Below are positions 20,251 to 29,188 of a stretch of DNA of 64,000 nucleotides, piece after piece. Source of the DNA: Microbaculum marinum (GTDB lineage: Bacteria > Pseudomonadota > Alphaproteobacteria > Rhizobiales > Tepidamorphaceae); NCBI RefSeq assembly GCF_042646165.1, contig NZ_JBHRTC010000014.1. One strand, 5' to 3'. The notes beneath the pieces are model-generated. The model was not told the origin of the DNA and did no database searches. It saw only the letters and a list, made by a program, of their open reading frames with translations. The translations under genes and the position numbers were made by a program. Position 1 is the stretch's first letter; every line of letters starts with the position of its first letter.

Positions 20251-21063
20251 ATGACAACGCTCGACCTCCTCCGCCGCCTGATGGGAGACGTCCCGGTCTT
20301 CGAACTGGGCCACGTCTGGCTGGCCGGCGCCGGGCCGGGCGATCCGGCGCACCTGACGCTCGACGCGGTCGCGGGCCTCGCCCAGGCCGACGTGGTGGTG
20401 CACGACGCTCTCGTCGACCCGCGCACGCTGGCGATGCGCCGCGACGGCGCGGTGCTGGAGTTCGCCGGAAAGCGCGGCGGCAAGCCGTCGGCGACGCAGG
20501 CCGACATCACCCGCCGCCTCGTCGAGCTCGCCCGTCAGGACAAGCGGGTGCTGCGGCTGAAGGGCGGCGACCCGTTCGTGTTCGGCCGCGGCGGCGAGGA
20601 GGCGCTGACGCTCGCCGCGCAGGGGATCCCGTTCCGGGTGGTCCCCGGCATCACCTCGGGCCTGGCCGGGCTGGCGCTCGCCTCGATCCCGGCGACGATC
20701 CGGGGCGTCAACCAGGCGGTGATCCTGGCGACCGGCCACGGCGCCGACACCGAGGAGGGTCTCGACTGGGCGGCGCTGGCGGCGACCGGCCAGCCGATCA
20801 TCCTGTACATGGCGATGAAGACGCTCGACCGGATCGCCGCGGCGCTGGTCGCGGGGGGGCTGAGCCCCGAAACGCCGGCGGCGATCGTCGTCTCCGCGAC
20901 GCTGCCGGGGGAGCGTGTGCTGACCTCGACGCTGGCCGACATCGCGTCGGATGCAGAGGCCGCCGGGCTGGAGCCGCCGGCGATCGTGGCGATCGGCGGC
21001 ATCGTCACCGTGCGCGAACAGCTGCTGGCGCTGATGCCGCGGGTGCTGGAGGCGGTGTCGTGA
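20251..21063 (+). CDS. cobA: Uroporphyrinogen-III C-methyltransferase CobA (SUMT)
   Basis: SUMT adds methyl groups at C-2 and C-7 of uroporphyrinogen III and so commits it to the corrin and sirohaem branch. The 270-residue protein contains VWLAGAGPGDPAHLTLDA, VVHDALVDPRTL, LRLKGGDPFVFGRGGEEA, VVPGITSGLAGLA and LYMAMKTLDRI. It is the short form without the CysG Fe-chelatase domain. The ATG at 20251 is preferred to a TTG at 20236. The stop overlaps the GTG of cobB. Confidence 0.95.
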   Translation: MTTLDLLRRLMGDVPVFELGHVWLAGAGPGDPAHLTLDAVAGLAQADVVVHDALVDPRTLAMRRDGAVLEFAGKRGGKPSATQADITRRLVELARQDKRVLRLKGGDPFVFGRGGEEALTLAAQGIPFRVVPGITSGLAGLALASIPATIRGVNQAVILATGHGADTEEGLDWAALAATGQPIILYMAMKTLDRIAAALVAGGLSPETPAAIVVSATLPGERVLTSTLADIASDAEAAGLEPPAIVAIGGIVTVREQLLALMPRVLEAVS

Positions 21064-22391
21064 GCTCGGCTTCCAGCGGGGCAAAGGGGCTGATCGTCGC
21101 CGCGCCGCGCTCGGGTTCGGGCAAGACCACGGTGACGCTGGCGCTGATCGCGGCGATGCGGCGGCGCCGGCTGACGGTGAAGACCGCGAAATCCGGTCCC
21201 GATTACATCGATCCCGCCTTCCATGCCGCAGCCAGCGGCCGGCCCGGCATCAACCTCGACAGCTGGGCGATGCCGCCAGAGCTCGTGGAGGCGCTGGTCG
21301 GCGAGGCCGCCGCGGGGGCCGACCTGCTGGTCATCGAGTCGTCGATGGGCCTGTTCGACGGCATCGCCGGGGAACCCGGCCGGCGCGGCGCGGGCGCTGA
21401 CCTCGCAGCGCGCCTCGGCCTGCCGGTGCTGCTGGTGATGGACGTCTCCGGCCAGTCGCAGTCGGCGGCGGCCGTCGCGCACGGGTTCGCGACGCTCGAT
21501 CCGGCTGTCCGGATCGGCGGCGTCATCCCCAATCGCGTCGCCAGCGAACGCCACCTGACGCAGGTCGCCGATGCGATGGAGCGGATCGGCATGCCGGTCG
21601 CAGGCGCGCTGATGCGCGACCAGACCGTCGCCCTGCCCGAACGCCATCTGGGCCTCGTGCAGGCGCGCGAGCACGGCGACCTGGAGGCGCTGCTCGAGCG
21701 GCTGGCGGATCTCGGCGAAAATCAGCTGAACCTCGACAGGATCCTCGACCTGGCGGCACCGGTGGATGCCCGTGCCGGCGCGGCCGGGGCGCCGCTGAGG
21801 CCGCCGGGACAGCGCATCGCGCTGGCCGAGGACGCAGCCTTCACCTTCGTCTATCCCCACCTCGTCAACGGCTGGCGCCGCGACGGCGCCGAGATCGTGC
21901 CGTTCTCGCCGCTCGCCGACGAAGCTCCGCCGCCGGACTGCGACGTGTGCTGGCTGCCGGGTGGCTATCCGGAGCTGCATGCCGGCGCGCTGGCCGCGGC
22001 GACGAACTTCCGCGACGGTCTGACGCGCTTTGCGGAGCGCCGCCCGGTGCATGGCGAGTGCGGCGGCTTCATGGTGCTGGGACAGGGCATCGAGGACGCC
22101 GACGGCCACACGCATGCGATGACGGGCCTGCTCGGCCACGCCACCAGCTTCGCCAGGCGCAAAATGAATCTCGGCTACCGGCAGGCGCGGCTGCTCGCCG
22201 ACTGCCCGGCCGGCAGCGCCGGAACGGTGCTCAGGGGCCACGAATTCCACTACGCGACGGTGACGGATCCCGGCGGCGACGATCCGCTCGCCGAGATCGC
22301 CGACGGGACCGGCAAGGCGCTCGGCCTCTCCGGCGGCCGCCGCGGGCTGGTCTCCGGGACCTTCTTCCATGCCATCGCCCGCGCCGGCTGA
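21060..22391 (+). CDS. cobB: Hydrogenobyrinic acid a,c-diamide synthase CobB
   Basis: CobB amidates the a and c side chains with glutamine and ATP. The 443-residue protein begins with a GTG overlapping the cobA stop. The P-loop APRSGSGKTTVT lies at 15-26, and the GPDYIDPAFH equivalent (SGPDYIDPAFHAA) and VIESSMGLFDG follow. The class I glutaminase domain has CWLPGGYPELHA and nucleophile Cys in HGECGGFMVLGQ (about residue 338). Length and domain order are normal. Confidence 0.96.
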   Translation: MSSASSGAKGLIVAAPRSGSGKTTVTLALIAAMRRRRLTVKTAKSGPDYIDPAFHAAASGRPGINLDSWAMPPELVEALVGEAAAGADLLVIESSMGLFDGIAGEPGRRGAGADLAARLGLPVLLVMDVSGQSQSAAAVAHGFATLDPAVRIGGVIPNRVASERHLTQVADAMERIGMPVAGALMRDQTVALPERHLGLVQAREHGDLEALLERLADLGENQLNLDRILDLAAPVDARAGAAGAPLRPPGQRIALAEDAAFTFVYPHLVNGWRRDGAEIVPFSPLADEAPPPDCDVCWLPGGYPELHAGALAAATNFRDGLTRFAERRPVHGECGGFMVLGQGIEDADGHTHAMTGLLGHATSFARRKMNLGYRQARLLADCPAGSAGTVLRGHEFHYATVTDPGGDDPLAEIADGTGKALGLSGGRRGLVSGTFFHAIARAG

Positions 22392-22424
22392 AACCGCGCG
22401 TTCGAACTCACTACGGGAGCACAG

Positions 22425-23441
22425 ATGACGACGTTCGCCACACTCGACGCCCTGCGGGCCGCCTGCGCCGACCTTCCAGCCGGCAGCGCCGATGCCGCCG
22501 CCGCGGTCGCCGACAGGCAGTTGCAGCTCACCAAGCCGCCGGGAAGCCTCGGCCGGCTGGAATCGCTGGCCGCCTGGCTGGCGCGCTGGCAGGGCCGCGA
22601 GGCGCCGCTGCTCAACAGGGTGGTGATCCTGGTGTTCGCCGGCAACCACGGCGTGACCGCGCGCGGCGTCTCCGCCTTCCCCTCGAGCGTCACCGCCCAG
22701 ATGGTCGCCAACTTCGACAGCGGCGGCGCCGCCATCAACCAGCTTGCCAAAGCGGCGCGGGCGGACCTGACCGTGGTGCCGCTCGACCTCGACAGGCCGA
22801 CGGCGGACTTCACCGAAAGCCCGGCCATGAGCGAGGCCGACTTCCTCGCCGCCGTCAACGCGGGATACGCAGCCGTCCCGGAGGGCACGGACCTCCTGTG
22901 CCTCGGCGAGATGGGGATCGGCAACACCACCACGGCGGCAGCCCTGACGGCGGCGCTGTTCGGCGGCGACGGCGAGCACTGGGCCGGCCGCGGCACCGGC
23001 ATCGACGATGCCGGGCTGAAGCGCAAGCGCGAGGCGATCGACGCCGGCCTCGACCGGCACCAGGACATTCTCGCCGACCCGCTGCTGGCGGCACTGTCGC
23101 TGGGCGGGCGCGAACTGGCGGGCATCTTCGGCGCGGCGCTCGCCGCGCGCATCAGGGGCGTGCCGGTGCTGCTCGACGGGTTCGTCTCGACGGCTGCCGC
23201 CGCGCCGCTCGCAAAGCTGTCGCCGACCGGGCTGGATCATGCCATCATCGGCCATTCGTCCGCCGAGGCGGGGCACTGGCGGCTCGCCGAGGCGCTCGGC
23301 AAGGTGCCGCTGGTCGATCTCGGCATGCGCCTCGGCGAGGCCTCCGGCGCCGCGGTCGCGATCCCCATCCTGCGGGCTGCCGTGGCCTGCCACAACGGCA
23401 TGGCGACCTTCGCCGAGGCGGGCGTCGACAACAAGGACTGA
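22425..23441 (+). CDS. cobT: Nicotinate-nucleotide:dimethylbenzimidazole phosphoribosyltransferase
   Basis: This enzyme (CobT in Salmonella, CobU in Pseudomonas denitrificans) makes alpha-ribazole phosphate for the lower ligand. The 338-residue protein has LTKPPGSLGRLESLAAWLA, VFAGNHGVTARGVSAFPSSVT, LCLGEMGIGNTTTAAAL, PVLLDGFVSTAAAAPL and HSSAEAGHWRL, matching the family throughout. It lies 33 bp behind cobB and 4 bp before cobS. Confidence 0.96.
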   Translation: MTTFATLDALRAACADLPAGSADAAAAVADRQLQLTKPPGSLGRLESLAAWLARWQGREAPLLNRVVILVFAGNHGVTARGVSAFPSSVTAQMVANFDSGGAAINQLAKAARADLTVVPLDLDRPTADFTESPAMSEADFLAAVNAGYAAVPEGTDLLCLGEMGIGNTTTAAALTAALFGGDGEHWAGRGTGIDDAGLKRKREAIDAGLDRHQDILADPLLAALSLGGRELAGIFGAALAARIRGVPVLLDGFVSTAAAAPLAKLSPTGLDHAIIGHSSAEAGHWRLAEALGKVPLVDLGMRLGEASGAAVAIPILRAAVACHNGMATFAEAGVDNKD

Positions 23442-23445
23442 GACC

Positions 23446-24207
23446 ATGTCGCGACACGCCGAACTCGCCGCCGCCTTCGGCCTCCTGACGCGGCTGCCGA
23501 CGGGGTGGATCGCCGATCCCGCCGAGCGGCCCGACCCGGCCCGGGCTGTCTGGGCCTATCCGTTCGCCGGCCTCGCCGTCGGGGCGATCAGCGGCGGGGT
23601 CTACTGGCTCACGCACGTGATCGGGGTGCCGTCCTTCATCGCCGGCGTGTTCGCGCTGGGGTCCATGGTGCTGGCGACCGGCGCCATGCACGAGGACGGC
23701 GCGGCCGACACCGCCGACGGCCTGGGCGGCGGCGCCGACCGGGCCGGCAAACTGGAGATCATGCGCGACAGCCGGATCGGCACGTACGGGGTGATCGCCC
23801 TCATCCTGATATTCGCGCTGCGGCTGTCGGTGATCGGCACGCTGGCCGACGCCGCCCTCGTCGCGGCAGCGCTGATGGCGACGGCCGCACTGTCGCGCGG
23901 CGCCATCGTGCCGCTGATGCACTGGCTCGGTCCGGCCCGCGCCGACGGCCTGGCGGTGCATGTCGGCCAGGCCGGCCGCAACGCGACGGCGGAGGCAGCG
24001 GCGATCGCCGCGCTGACCGCGTTCCTGCTGCTGCCGTTCGCAACCGCGCTGGCGGCAATCCTGGCGGCGGCGATCGGCGCCGCGATCGTCGGCCTGCTGG
24101 CCCGCTCGCAGCTCGGCGGTCAGACGGGAGACATCCTCGGCGCCGCCTGCGTGGCGGCGGAATGCGCCGCCCTCACCGCCATCGTCTCCATCACCGCACC
24201 AGGCTGA
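23446..24207 (+). CDS. cobS: Adenosylcobinamide-GDP ribazoletransferase (cobalamin synthase)
   Basis: CobS (CobV in P. denitrificans) joins adenosylcobinamide-GDP with alpha-ribazole phosphate in the membrane, the last assembly step. The 253-residue protein has several hydrophobic segments and the acidic motif HEDGAADTADGLGGGADR (about 82-99) that binds metal. RIGTYGVIALIL and LLARSQLGGQTGDILGA are conserved. It overlaps the convergent permease gene by 17 bp and ends the cob cluster. Confidence 0.94.
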   Translation: MSRHAELAAAFGLLTRLPTGWIADPAERPDPARAVWAYPFAGLAVGAISGGVYWLTHVIGVPSFIAGVFALGSMVLATGAMHEDGAADTADGLGGGADRAGKLEIMRDSRIGTYGVIALILIFALRLSVIGTLADAALVAAALMATAALSRGAIVPLMHWLGPARADGLAVHVGQAGRNATAEAAAIAALTAFLLLPFATALAAILAAAIGAAIVGLLARSQLGGQTGDILGAACVAAECAALTAIVSITAPG

Positions 24208-25867
24208 CGCCTCGAACGCCCGACAGGCGCAGCGCGAGCTGCGCCAGCAGCAGGAAGCCGATGACGGTCGCCATGATGCAGACCGCGAACGCCGCCGCCT
24301 GGTTCAGCGCGCCGCGATCGTCGAGATAGAGCACCGAGACGGCTGCGAGCTGCGTCGACGGCGTGATCAGGAAGATCACGGCAGACAGCGTCACCATCGC
24401 CCGCATGAAGAAGAACACGCCGACGCCGAGGATCGTCGGCCAGATCAGCGGCAGGGTGATCCGCCACACCGTCGTCAGCTTGGTCGCGCCGAGCGTCGAC
24501 GAGGCCTCGTCGAAGGTCGGGCTGATCTGCTTCAGGTTGGTGGTCGCCAGCAGGAAGCCCTGGGCGTGGTAGTGGTAGACGTTGCAGACGGCAATGATCA
24601 GGATCGTGTCGTAGATCCAGTAGACGGGCTGACCGGGTGTGTTGAAGGCCAGGATGTAGCCGAGCCCCAGCACCATGCCCGGCACCGCCGCCGGCAGGAT
24701 CGCCAGGAAGTAGACGAAGCGGCCGGCGCGGCTCGGAAAGCTGTGGTTGGCATAGGCCGCCCCGATGACGAACACGATGGCCAGCAGCGCCGTGACGAGC
24801 GCGACCTCGATGCTGGTCCACAGCGGCTCGATGCCGTTCTGCACGTCGAAGCCGTAATGCCGAAGCGTCAGCGACAGGTTGTAGGGCCAGAGCCTGACGA
24901 AGCTGGCATAGACCACGATCGCCACAAGCGACAGGATGGCCGCGGCGATGACGATGCTGTAGGCGAGCCAGACCATGTCGCGGCCGAACCTCGGCTTCGG
25001 CACCAGCGGCACCGATTGCGACGTCACAGAGGCGAACTGCCGGCGGGCAATCCATTTCTCGCCCATCACCGCCAGCGCCGCCGGCAGCAGCAGCACCACG
25101 CCGATCACCGCGCCCATCGAGAAGTTGGCCTGGCCGGAGACCTGATTGTAGATCTCCACCGCCAGGACCGAATAGTTGCCGCCGATGACGACCGGATTGC
25201 CGAAATCGGTGATGACGATGGTGAAGACGACGAAGCCCGCCGAAGCCAGCCCGTAGCGGGTGCCCGGCAGCGTCACCGTCCGGAAGATCCGCCAGGGCCC
25301 GGCGCCGAGGCTCTTGGCCGATTCGTAGATGCGCGCGTCGGCGACCGCCAGCGCCGTGGTCAGGATCAGAAAGGCGTGCGGAAACGCATAGACGACGTCG
25401 GCGATGAAGATGCCCCAGAAGCCGTATATGTCGATCTCGGTGCCGAAGGTACGGTTGACCAGGCCGTTGCGGCCGAGCAGGAACTGCAGACCGAGCGCCT
25501 GCACGAGCGACGGGGAGAAGATCGGCAGCAGCGCGACGAGGCGCAGCACCGACTTGCCGGGCATGCAGCTTCTCTGCATCGCGTAGGCGAAGCCGTAAGC
25601 CAGCACCAGCGTGGTGACGGTAACGCTGATGCCGACCTGGAAGGTATTCCCGACGATACCGAGGAACCGGGCGCTGGTGAAATAGAGAACGAAGTTGCCG
25701 AGGCCGATGCCCTGCGGGGTGACGAACGAGGTCTTCAGGATCGCCCACAGCGGCACCAGCACGAACACCACCAGCAGAAGCCCGGTGATGCCGACCACGG
25801 CGGCGCCGAACACACGGTCGGCATCAAGATGCCGGCGGCGCACCGGACTCGTCGTCACTGAGGTCAT
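24191..25867 (-). CDS. ABC transporter permease, iron / 2-aminoethylphosphonate type (fused two-domain)
   Basis: A 558-residue permease with two MetI-like halves, each about six membrane segments, joined near residues 270-300. EAA loops are visible as YESAKSLGAGPWRIFRTVTLP in the first half and EASSTLGATKLTTVWRITLP in the second. This fused layout is shared by AfuB/FbpB iron permeases and PhnU2-type 2-aminoethylphosphonate permeases. The binding protein encoded upstream favours the latter. The start overlaps the ATPase gene stop by 4 bp. Confidence 0.88.
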   Translation of the reverse strand: MTSVTTSPVRRRHLDADRVFGAAVVGITGLLLVVFVLVPLWAILKTSFVTPQGIGLGNFVLYFTSARFLGIVGNTFQVGISVTVTTLVLAYGFAYAMQRSCMPGKSVLRLVALLPIFSPSLVQALGLQFLLGRNGLVNRTFGTEIDIYGFWGIFIADVVYAFPHAFLILTTALAVADARIYESAKSLGAGPWRIFRTVTLPGTRYGLASAGFVVFTIVITDFGNPVVIGGNYSVLAVEIYNQVSGQANFSMGAVIGVVLLLPAALAVMGEKWIARRQFASVTSQSVPLVPKPRFGRDMVWLAYSIVIAAAILSLVAIVVYASFVRLWPYNLSLTLRHYGFDVQNGIEPLWTSIEVALVTALLAIVFVIGAAYANHSFPSRAGRFVYFLAILPAAVPGMVLGLGYILAFNTPGQPVYWIYDTILIIAVCNVYHYHAQGFLLATTNLKQISPTFDEASSTLGATKLTTVWRITLPLIWPTILGVGVFFFMRAMVTLSAVIFLITPSTQLAAVSVLYLDDRGALNQAAAFAVCIMATVIGFLLLAQLALRLSGVRGVSLVR

Positions 25868-26859
25868 GCGGGCGAGGCTGCCAGCCGCCTGACCCTGTTC
25901 TCGGGCAGAGCGAAGCGGATCGTGTCGCCCACCGTCAACGGTTCCCGGCGGCCATGAATCTCGATTTCCATGTTCTGGCCCGACGTCTCGACGTCGAGCC
26001 GCATGGTGTTGCCCAGGAAGGCCAGCTTGCGCACGGTGCCCTCGAACATGCCGTCCGGCCCGACGCTGACGTGCTCGGGGCGGATTGCCAGGACCGAGGC
26101 GCCGCCGCCGGCGCCCAGCCGGTCGCGCAGGGCGGGATCCTCGATGATGTTGAGCCTGCCGATGAACTGGCCGACAAAACGCGTGGCCGGCTCCCAGTAG
26201 AGGTCCTCCGCGCTGCCGACCTGTTCGATGCGGCCCGAGTTCATGACGACGATCCGGTCGGCCATCTCCATGGCCTCGTCCTGGTCGTGCGTCACCATGA
26301 TCGTGGTGATGCCGAGCCGCTTCTGGAGATCGCGGATCTCGCCGCGCAGGCTCTCGCGCACCTTGGCGTCGAGCGCCGACAGGGGCTCGTCGAGCAAGAG
26401 CACCGACGGCTCCGGCGCAAGCGCGCGGGCAAGCGCCACGCGCTGCTGCATGCCGCCGGACAGTTCGTGCGGGTGCTTGCCGGCATCGCCGCGAAGGTGG
26501 ACGATGTCGAGCATCTCGCCGACCCGCGCGTCGATCCGGGCGCGATCCCATTTGCGGCATTCGAGCCCGTAGGCGACGTTGCGCGCCACAGTCAGGTTGG
26601 GGAACAGGGAGTAGGACTGGAACACGACCCCGAAGTTGCGCTTGCGGGCCGGCAGGTCGGCGAGGTCGCGGCCTTCGAGGAGGATCCGCCCCTCGTCGAG
26701 TTCCTCGAGCCCGGCGATCACCCGCAGCAGCGTCGTCTTTCCGCATCCCGACGGCCCCAGGAAGCAGACGAACTCGCCTTCGGTCAGGTCGAGATCGACA
26801 TGGTCGACCGCCACGACATCGGCAAAGCGCTTGGTCACGTCGCGCAGGCTCAGATACAT
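25864..26859 (-). CDS. ABC transporter ATP-binding protein, 2-aminoethylphosphonate (PhnT2) type
   Basis: A 331-residue importer ATPase: Walker A GPSGCGKTT (about 37-45), Q-loop FQSYSLFP, signature LSGGMQQRVALARAL, Walker B VLLLDEPLSALD and H-loop VTHDQDEAME. A TOBE-like domain (about 270-331: LAIRPEHVSVG) completes it, as in the PotA/FbpC/PhnT group. It energises the permease encoded immediately downstream. The substrate is assigned from the neighbouring binding protein; iron is the alternative. Confidence 0.9.
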   Translation of the reverse strand: MYLSLRDVTKRFADVVAVDHVDLDLTEGEFVCFLGPSGCGKTTLLRVIAGLEELDEGRILLEGRDLADLPARKRNFGVVFQSYSLFPNLTVARNVAYGLECRKWDRARIDARVGEMLDIVHLRGDAGKHPHELSGGMQQRVALARALAPEPSVLLLDEPLSALDAKVRESLRGEIRDLQKRLGITTIMVTHDQDEAMEMADRIVVMNSGRIEQVGSAEDLYWEPATRFVGQFIGRLNIIEDPALRDRLGAGGGASVLAIRPEHVSVGPDGMFEGTVRKLAFLGNTMRLDVETSGQNMEIEIHGRREPLTVGDTIRFALPENRVRRLAASPA

Positions 26860-26963
26860 CCGCGGACTCCAGTTTGGCCGAACGGTTTGCGCCGGGTATC
26901 GGATACGAAGCGGCGGGGACAGCGCGCGCGCCGTTCCCCGCCGGATTGCGCGCGCGGTGGCGC

Positions 26964-28013
26964 CTACTCCTCGTAGCGCTTCTGCCACTCGGCGAGGATG
27001 CGGTCGCGGTTCTCCGCTGCCCACGCGTAGTCCATCTCGAACAGCACCGTGGAAATGTCGTCCGGCAGACCCGCGGCCTTGAACTTCTCCGGCATCTCGC
27101 GACCCTGCATGGTCACGATCGACTTCCACTTGTTGTACTGCTCCTCGGCGCTCTTGGAGAGCGTCCAGTCAAGGAACTTCTTCGCATCTTCCTTGTTCTG
27201 CGAGGATGCCATAAGGGCGTTCGCCTCGAGCTCGTGGCCGGCGCCCTCGGAGGGAAGCACCATGGCGATCGGGTAGCCCTCGTCGATGTTCTTGATGGCG
27301 CGCAGCGCAAAGGAGATGCCGATCGGAAACTCGCCGGCGCTGGCCGCGTTGCAGGGCTTCGAGCCGCTCTTGATGTACTGGTCCATGCTCTTGTCGAGCG
27401 CGTCCAGGTACTCCCAGCCCTTCTCCTCGCCCATCATCTGCAGGATCGAGGCGACGTGCAGGTAGCCGGTGCCGGAGCTTGCCGGATTCGGCATCACCAG
27501 CTTGCCCTCGAACTCCGGCTTCGTCAGATCCTGCCAGGAGGTCGGCATCGGCAGACCGGCCTTTTCCATTTCCGGAAGGTTGACGCAGAAGGCGCCCATG
27601 TAGCCGGTGGTGGCGAACCAGTGCCCGTCCTTGTCGCGGAAGCGCGCCGGCACCTTGTCGATGCCTTCGGGCGTGTAGGGCTCGATCATTTCCATGATGC
27701 GCGGATCGACCATCGAGGTGGCCGCCCAGCCCCAGATCACGTCATGCTTGGGATTGTCGGCTTCCGCCAGCATGCGGGCGCGGAGATCGCCGGTGGACAG
27801 CCGCAGCACGTCGACCTCGACGTCCGGAAGGTCCTCCTGCATCGCCTCCAGGAAGGAGGCCAGTTCGTCCTCCTCGTAGGAGGTGTAGACGGTAATCTTT
27901 CCGGCGTCGGCGACGCCGGGAAGCGCTGCAAGCAGGGTCGCGCCGACGAATACGCCGGCTGTCACCCGCGCGACGCCGGCCAGGACGGCACGTCGTGCGA
28001 AACGATCGGTCAT
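26964..28013 (-). CDS. ABC substrate-binding protein, 2-aminoethylphosphonate (PhnS2) type
   Basis: A 349-residue exported protein with an N-terminal signal (FARRAVLAGVARV, hydrophobic stretch, ADA near residue 37). The body closely follows the PhnS2 family: ITVYTSYEEDEL, HDVIWGWAATSMV, MPNPASSGTGYLHVASILQM, SGSKPCNAASAGEFPIGISF. The ATG at 28013 has GAGGGAGAA upstream and was preferred to a TTG at 28031. It heads a three-gene importer operon. No phosphonate-degrading enzyme is encoded nearby, so the ligand is probable but not proven. Confidence 0.85.
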   Translation of the reverse strand: MTDRFARRAVLAGVARVTAGVFVGATLLAALPGVADAGKITVYTSYEEDELASFLEAMQEDLPDVEVDVLRLSTGDLRARMLAEADNPKHDVIWGWAATSMVDPRIMEMIEPYTPEGIDKVPARFRDKDGHWFATTGYMGAFCVNLPEMEKAGLPMPTSWQDLTKPEFEGKLVMPNPASSGTGYLHVASILQMMGEEKGWEYLDALDKSMDQYIKSGSKPCNAASAGEFPIGISFALRAIKNIDEGYPIAMVLPSEGAGHELEANALMASSQNKEDAKKFLDWTLSKSAEEQYNKWKSIVTMQGREMPEKFKAAGLPDDISTVLFEMDYAWAAENRDRILAEWQKRYEE

Positions 28014-28069
28014 GTCTGAATTCTCCCTCAACCCGCCGGATGCACGTCGTGTTCACCCGTGACGCCATA

Positions 28070-28107
28070 GTGTCATAAAACTGTAACACCACAAACAGGG
28101 CTGTAAA
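28070..28107 (+). promoter_or_regulatory. Pho-box-like direct repeats upstream of the phosphonate-type importer
   Basis: The sequence gTGTCAT-aaaa-CTGTAAC (28070-28087) resembles the PhoB half-site pair CTGTCAT-N4-CTGTCAT with correct spacing, and a further CTGTAAA follows at 28101. It lies 57-94 bp upstream of the binding-protein ATG. The half-sites point away from that gene, which is unusual for a PhoB activator site, so this is only a candidate. Confidence 0.35.
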
Positions 28108-28158
28108 CGTTCATCCAGCCTGAATGTGGCGTTTCGCGCGAAGAGAGTGGCCGCAAAC

Positions 28159-28196
28159 GAAAAGGCCGGGCTCCCCCGCGGGAGCCCGGCCTTTGG
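28159..28196 (-). terminator. Rho-independent terminator
   Basis: A 14-15 bp GC-rich stem (aaaggccgggctccc / gggagcccggccttt) with a four-base loop lies 25 bp beyond the stop of the leftward protease-like gene. On the minus strand it is followed by TTTTCG. Its near-perfect symmetry means it may work in both directions, isolating the gene from the importer operon. Confidence 0.85.
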
Positions 28197-28219
28197 TCTG
28201 CCGGTTCGGCGTCGGCCGC

Positions 28220-29188
28220 CTACTTCAGTGCGCGCTTCCAGCGGTTGAGGTTGGTGAAGACCTCCTGGGTGATCCGGGTGCCGTGATTGTAGCGCCGGAA
28301 GGGACCACGCTTGTCCTTGTCGCGCTCGTAGGTGTTTACGGCGTAGGCGCAGGGATCGCACTTGCCGCGCTTGGAATAGACGGGCGCCCCGGTCATCCCG
28401 ACGGTCTCGTTCGGATAGAAGACGCGGCGCGGCTGGGACACGGTCACGTTGCCCTTGCTCTGCCACATCGTCAGCTTCTTGTCGCTCGGGTAGCCGGTAA
28501 TGATCGCCCTGCGGCCCTTCAGGGAACCGCTCTTCCAGAAATAGCCGAACCAGCCGGTCTTGTTGCCGATGTTGCAGTTCAGCTTGATCGCGCCGTAGTC
28601 GTAGTCGTCGCGTCCCTCCAGGGCCCAGTACGTCACGGTGTAGAGCCGCGTCGCCCGGCAATGGCCGTACGGAGAGGTCTTGCCGTTGCGGCCCGGATAG
28701 ATCTTGTAGGTCAGGTAGTCGTGCCAGCCATCCCCCGGCCTGTAGACGCAGGAGCCCGCCGTCACCACGGTGTCCTTGTTGATGAACCAGCCGGTGCAGC
28801 GCTTGCGGGTGGCCTCGGCGCCGTCGATGTTGTCGTCGCCCTCGAAGGTCACCAGAGCGACGGCGCTGGCTGGAAACTCCTCCGTATTGACGATCTCGAC
28901 GCGCCTGTTCCGGGGCCGGTCCTCGTTCGGGGCGCCGATCGAGCGGCTCGGCTCGATGGCCTTCAGGACCGCGAGTTCCTCGTCGCCGCCGAATTCCGCG
29001 CCGAAATCCTTCAGCGCTCCCGGACGGCCGGAGAAGCTTCGCGACACCTTGCCGCCGCTCGCCGACTCGACGGCCGACAGGCCCTTGCCGTCGCTCGACA
29101 TGGGCGCGTGCCCGCTGGCGGCAAAGGCCGCCGGCGCCAGGACGGCAAGTGCCGATCCGAGCACCACCCCAAAACCAATACGCTTCAT
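28220..29188 (-). CDS. Secreted trypsin-like protein lacking catalytic His and Ser (pseudo-protease)
   Basis: The 322-residue product has a signal peptide (MKRIGFGVVLGSALAVLAPAAFA, residues 1-23) and a V8/trypsin-like fold. It parallels its neighbour at 29581-30498 closely (WFGYFWK, VTVSQPRRVFY, DYDYGAIKL). The histidine of the TAGHC motif is replaced by serine (TAGSC, S146), and the nucleophile of GMSGSP is replaced by alanine (GMTGAP, A268); the aspartate (D197) remains. It should therefore not cleave peptides by the usual mechanism, and may bind instead. The ATG at 29188 has GAGGA upstream; the frame continues further upstream without a signal peptide. Confidence 0.88.
   Translation of the reverse strand: MKRIGFGVVLGSALAVLAPAAFAASGHAPMSSDGKGLSAVESASGGKVSRSFSGRPGALKDFGAEFGGDEELAVLKAIEPSRSIGAPNEDRPRNRRVEIVNTEEFPASAVALVTFEGDDNIDGAEATRKRCTGWFINKDTVVTAGSCVYRPGDGWHDYLTYKIYPGRNGKTSPYGHCRATRLYTVTYWALEGRDDYDYGAIKLNCNIGNKTGWFGYFWKSGSLKGRRAIITGYPSDKKLTMWQSKGNVTVSQPRRVFYPNETVGMTGAPVYSKRGKCDPCAYAVNTYERDKDKRGPFRRYNHGTRITQEVFTNLNRWKRALK

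Noticed and set aside
20535..23447. A 970-codon leftward frame opposite cobA, cobB and cobT
   Set aside because: It is a shadow of three clear cob genes and is dominated by Arg, Gly and Val codons without motifs.
24191..28013. Iron(III) importer (AfuABC/FbpABC)
   Set aside because: The fused permease would fit, but the binding protein matches the PhnS2 pattern (MPNPASSGTGYL, SGSKPCNAASAGEF) better than iron-binding proteins. It is kept as an alternative only.
28126..28196. Hairpin near 28160 as a small RNA
   Set aside because: It is a simple symmetrical stem just behind a stop codon, best explained as a terminator.
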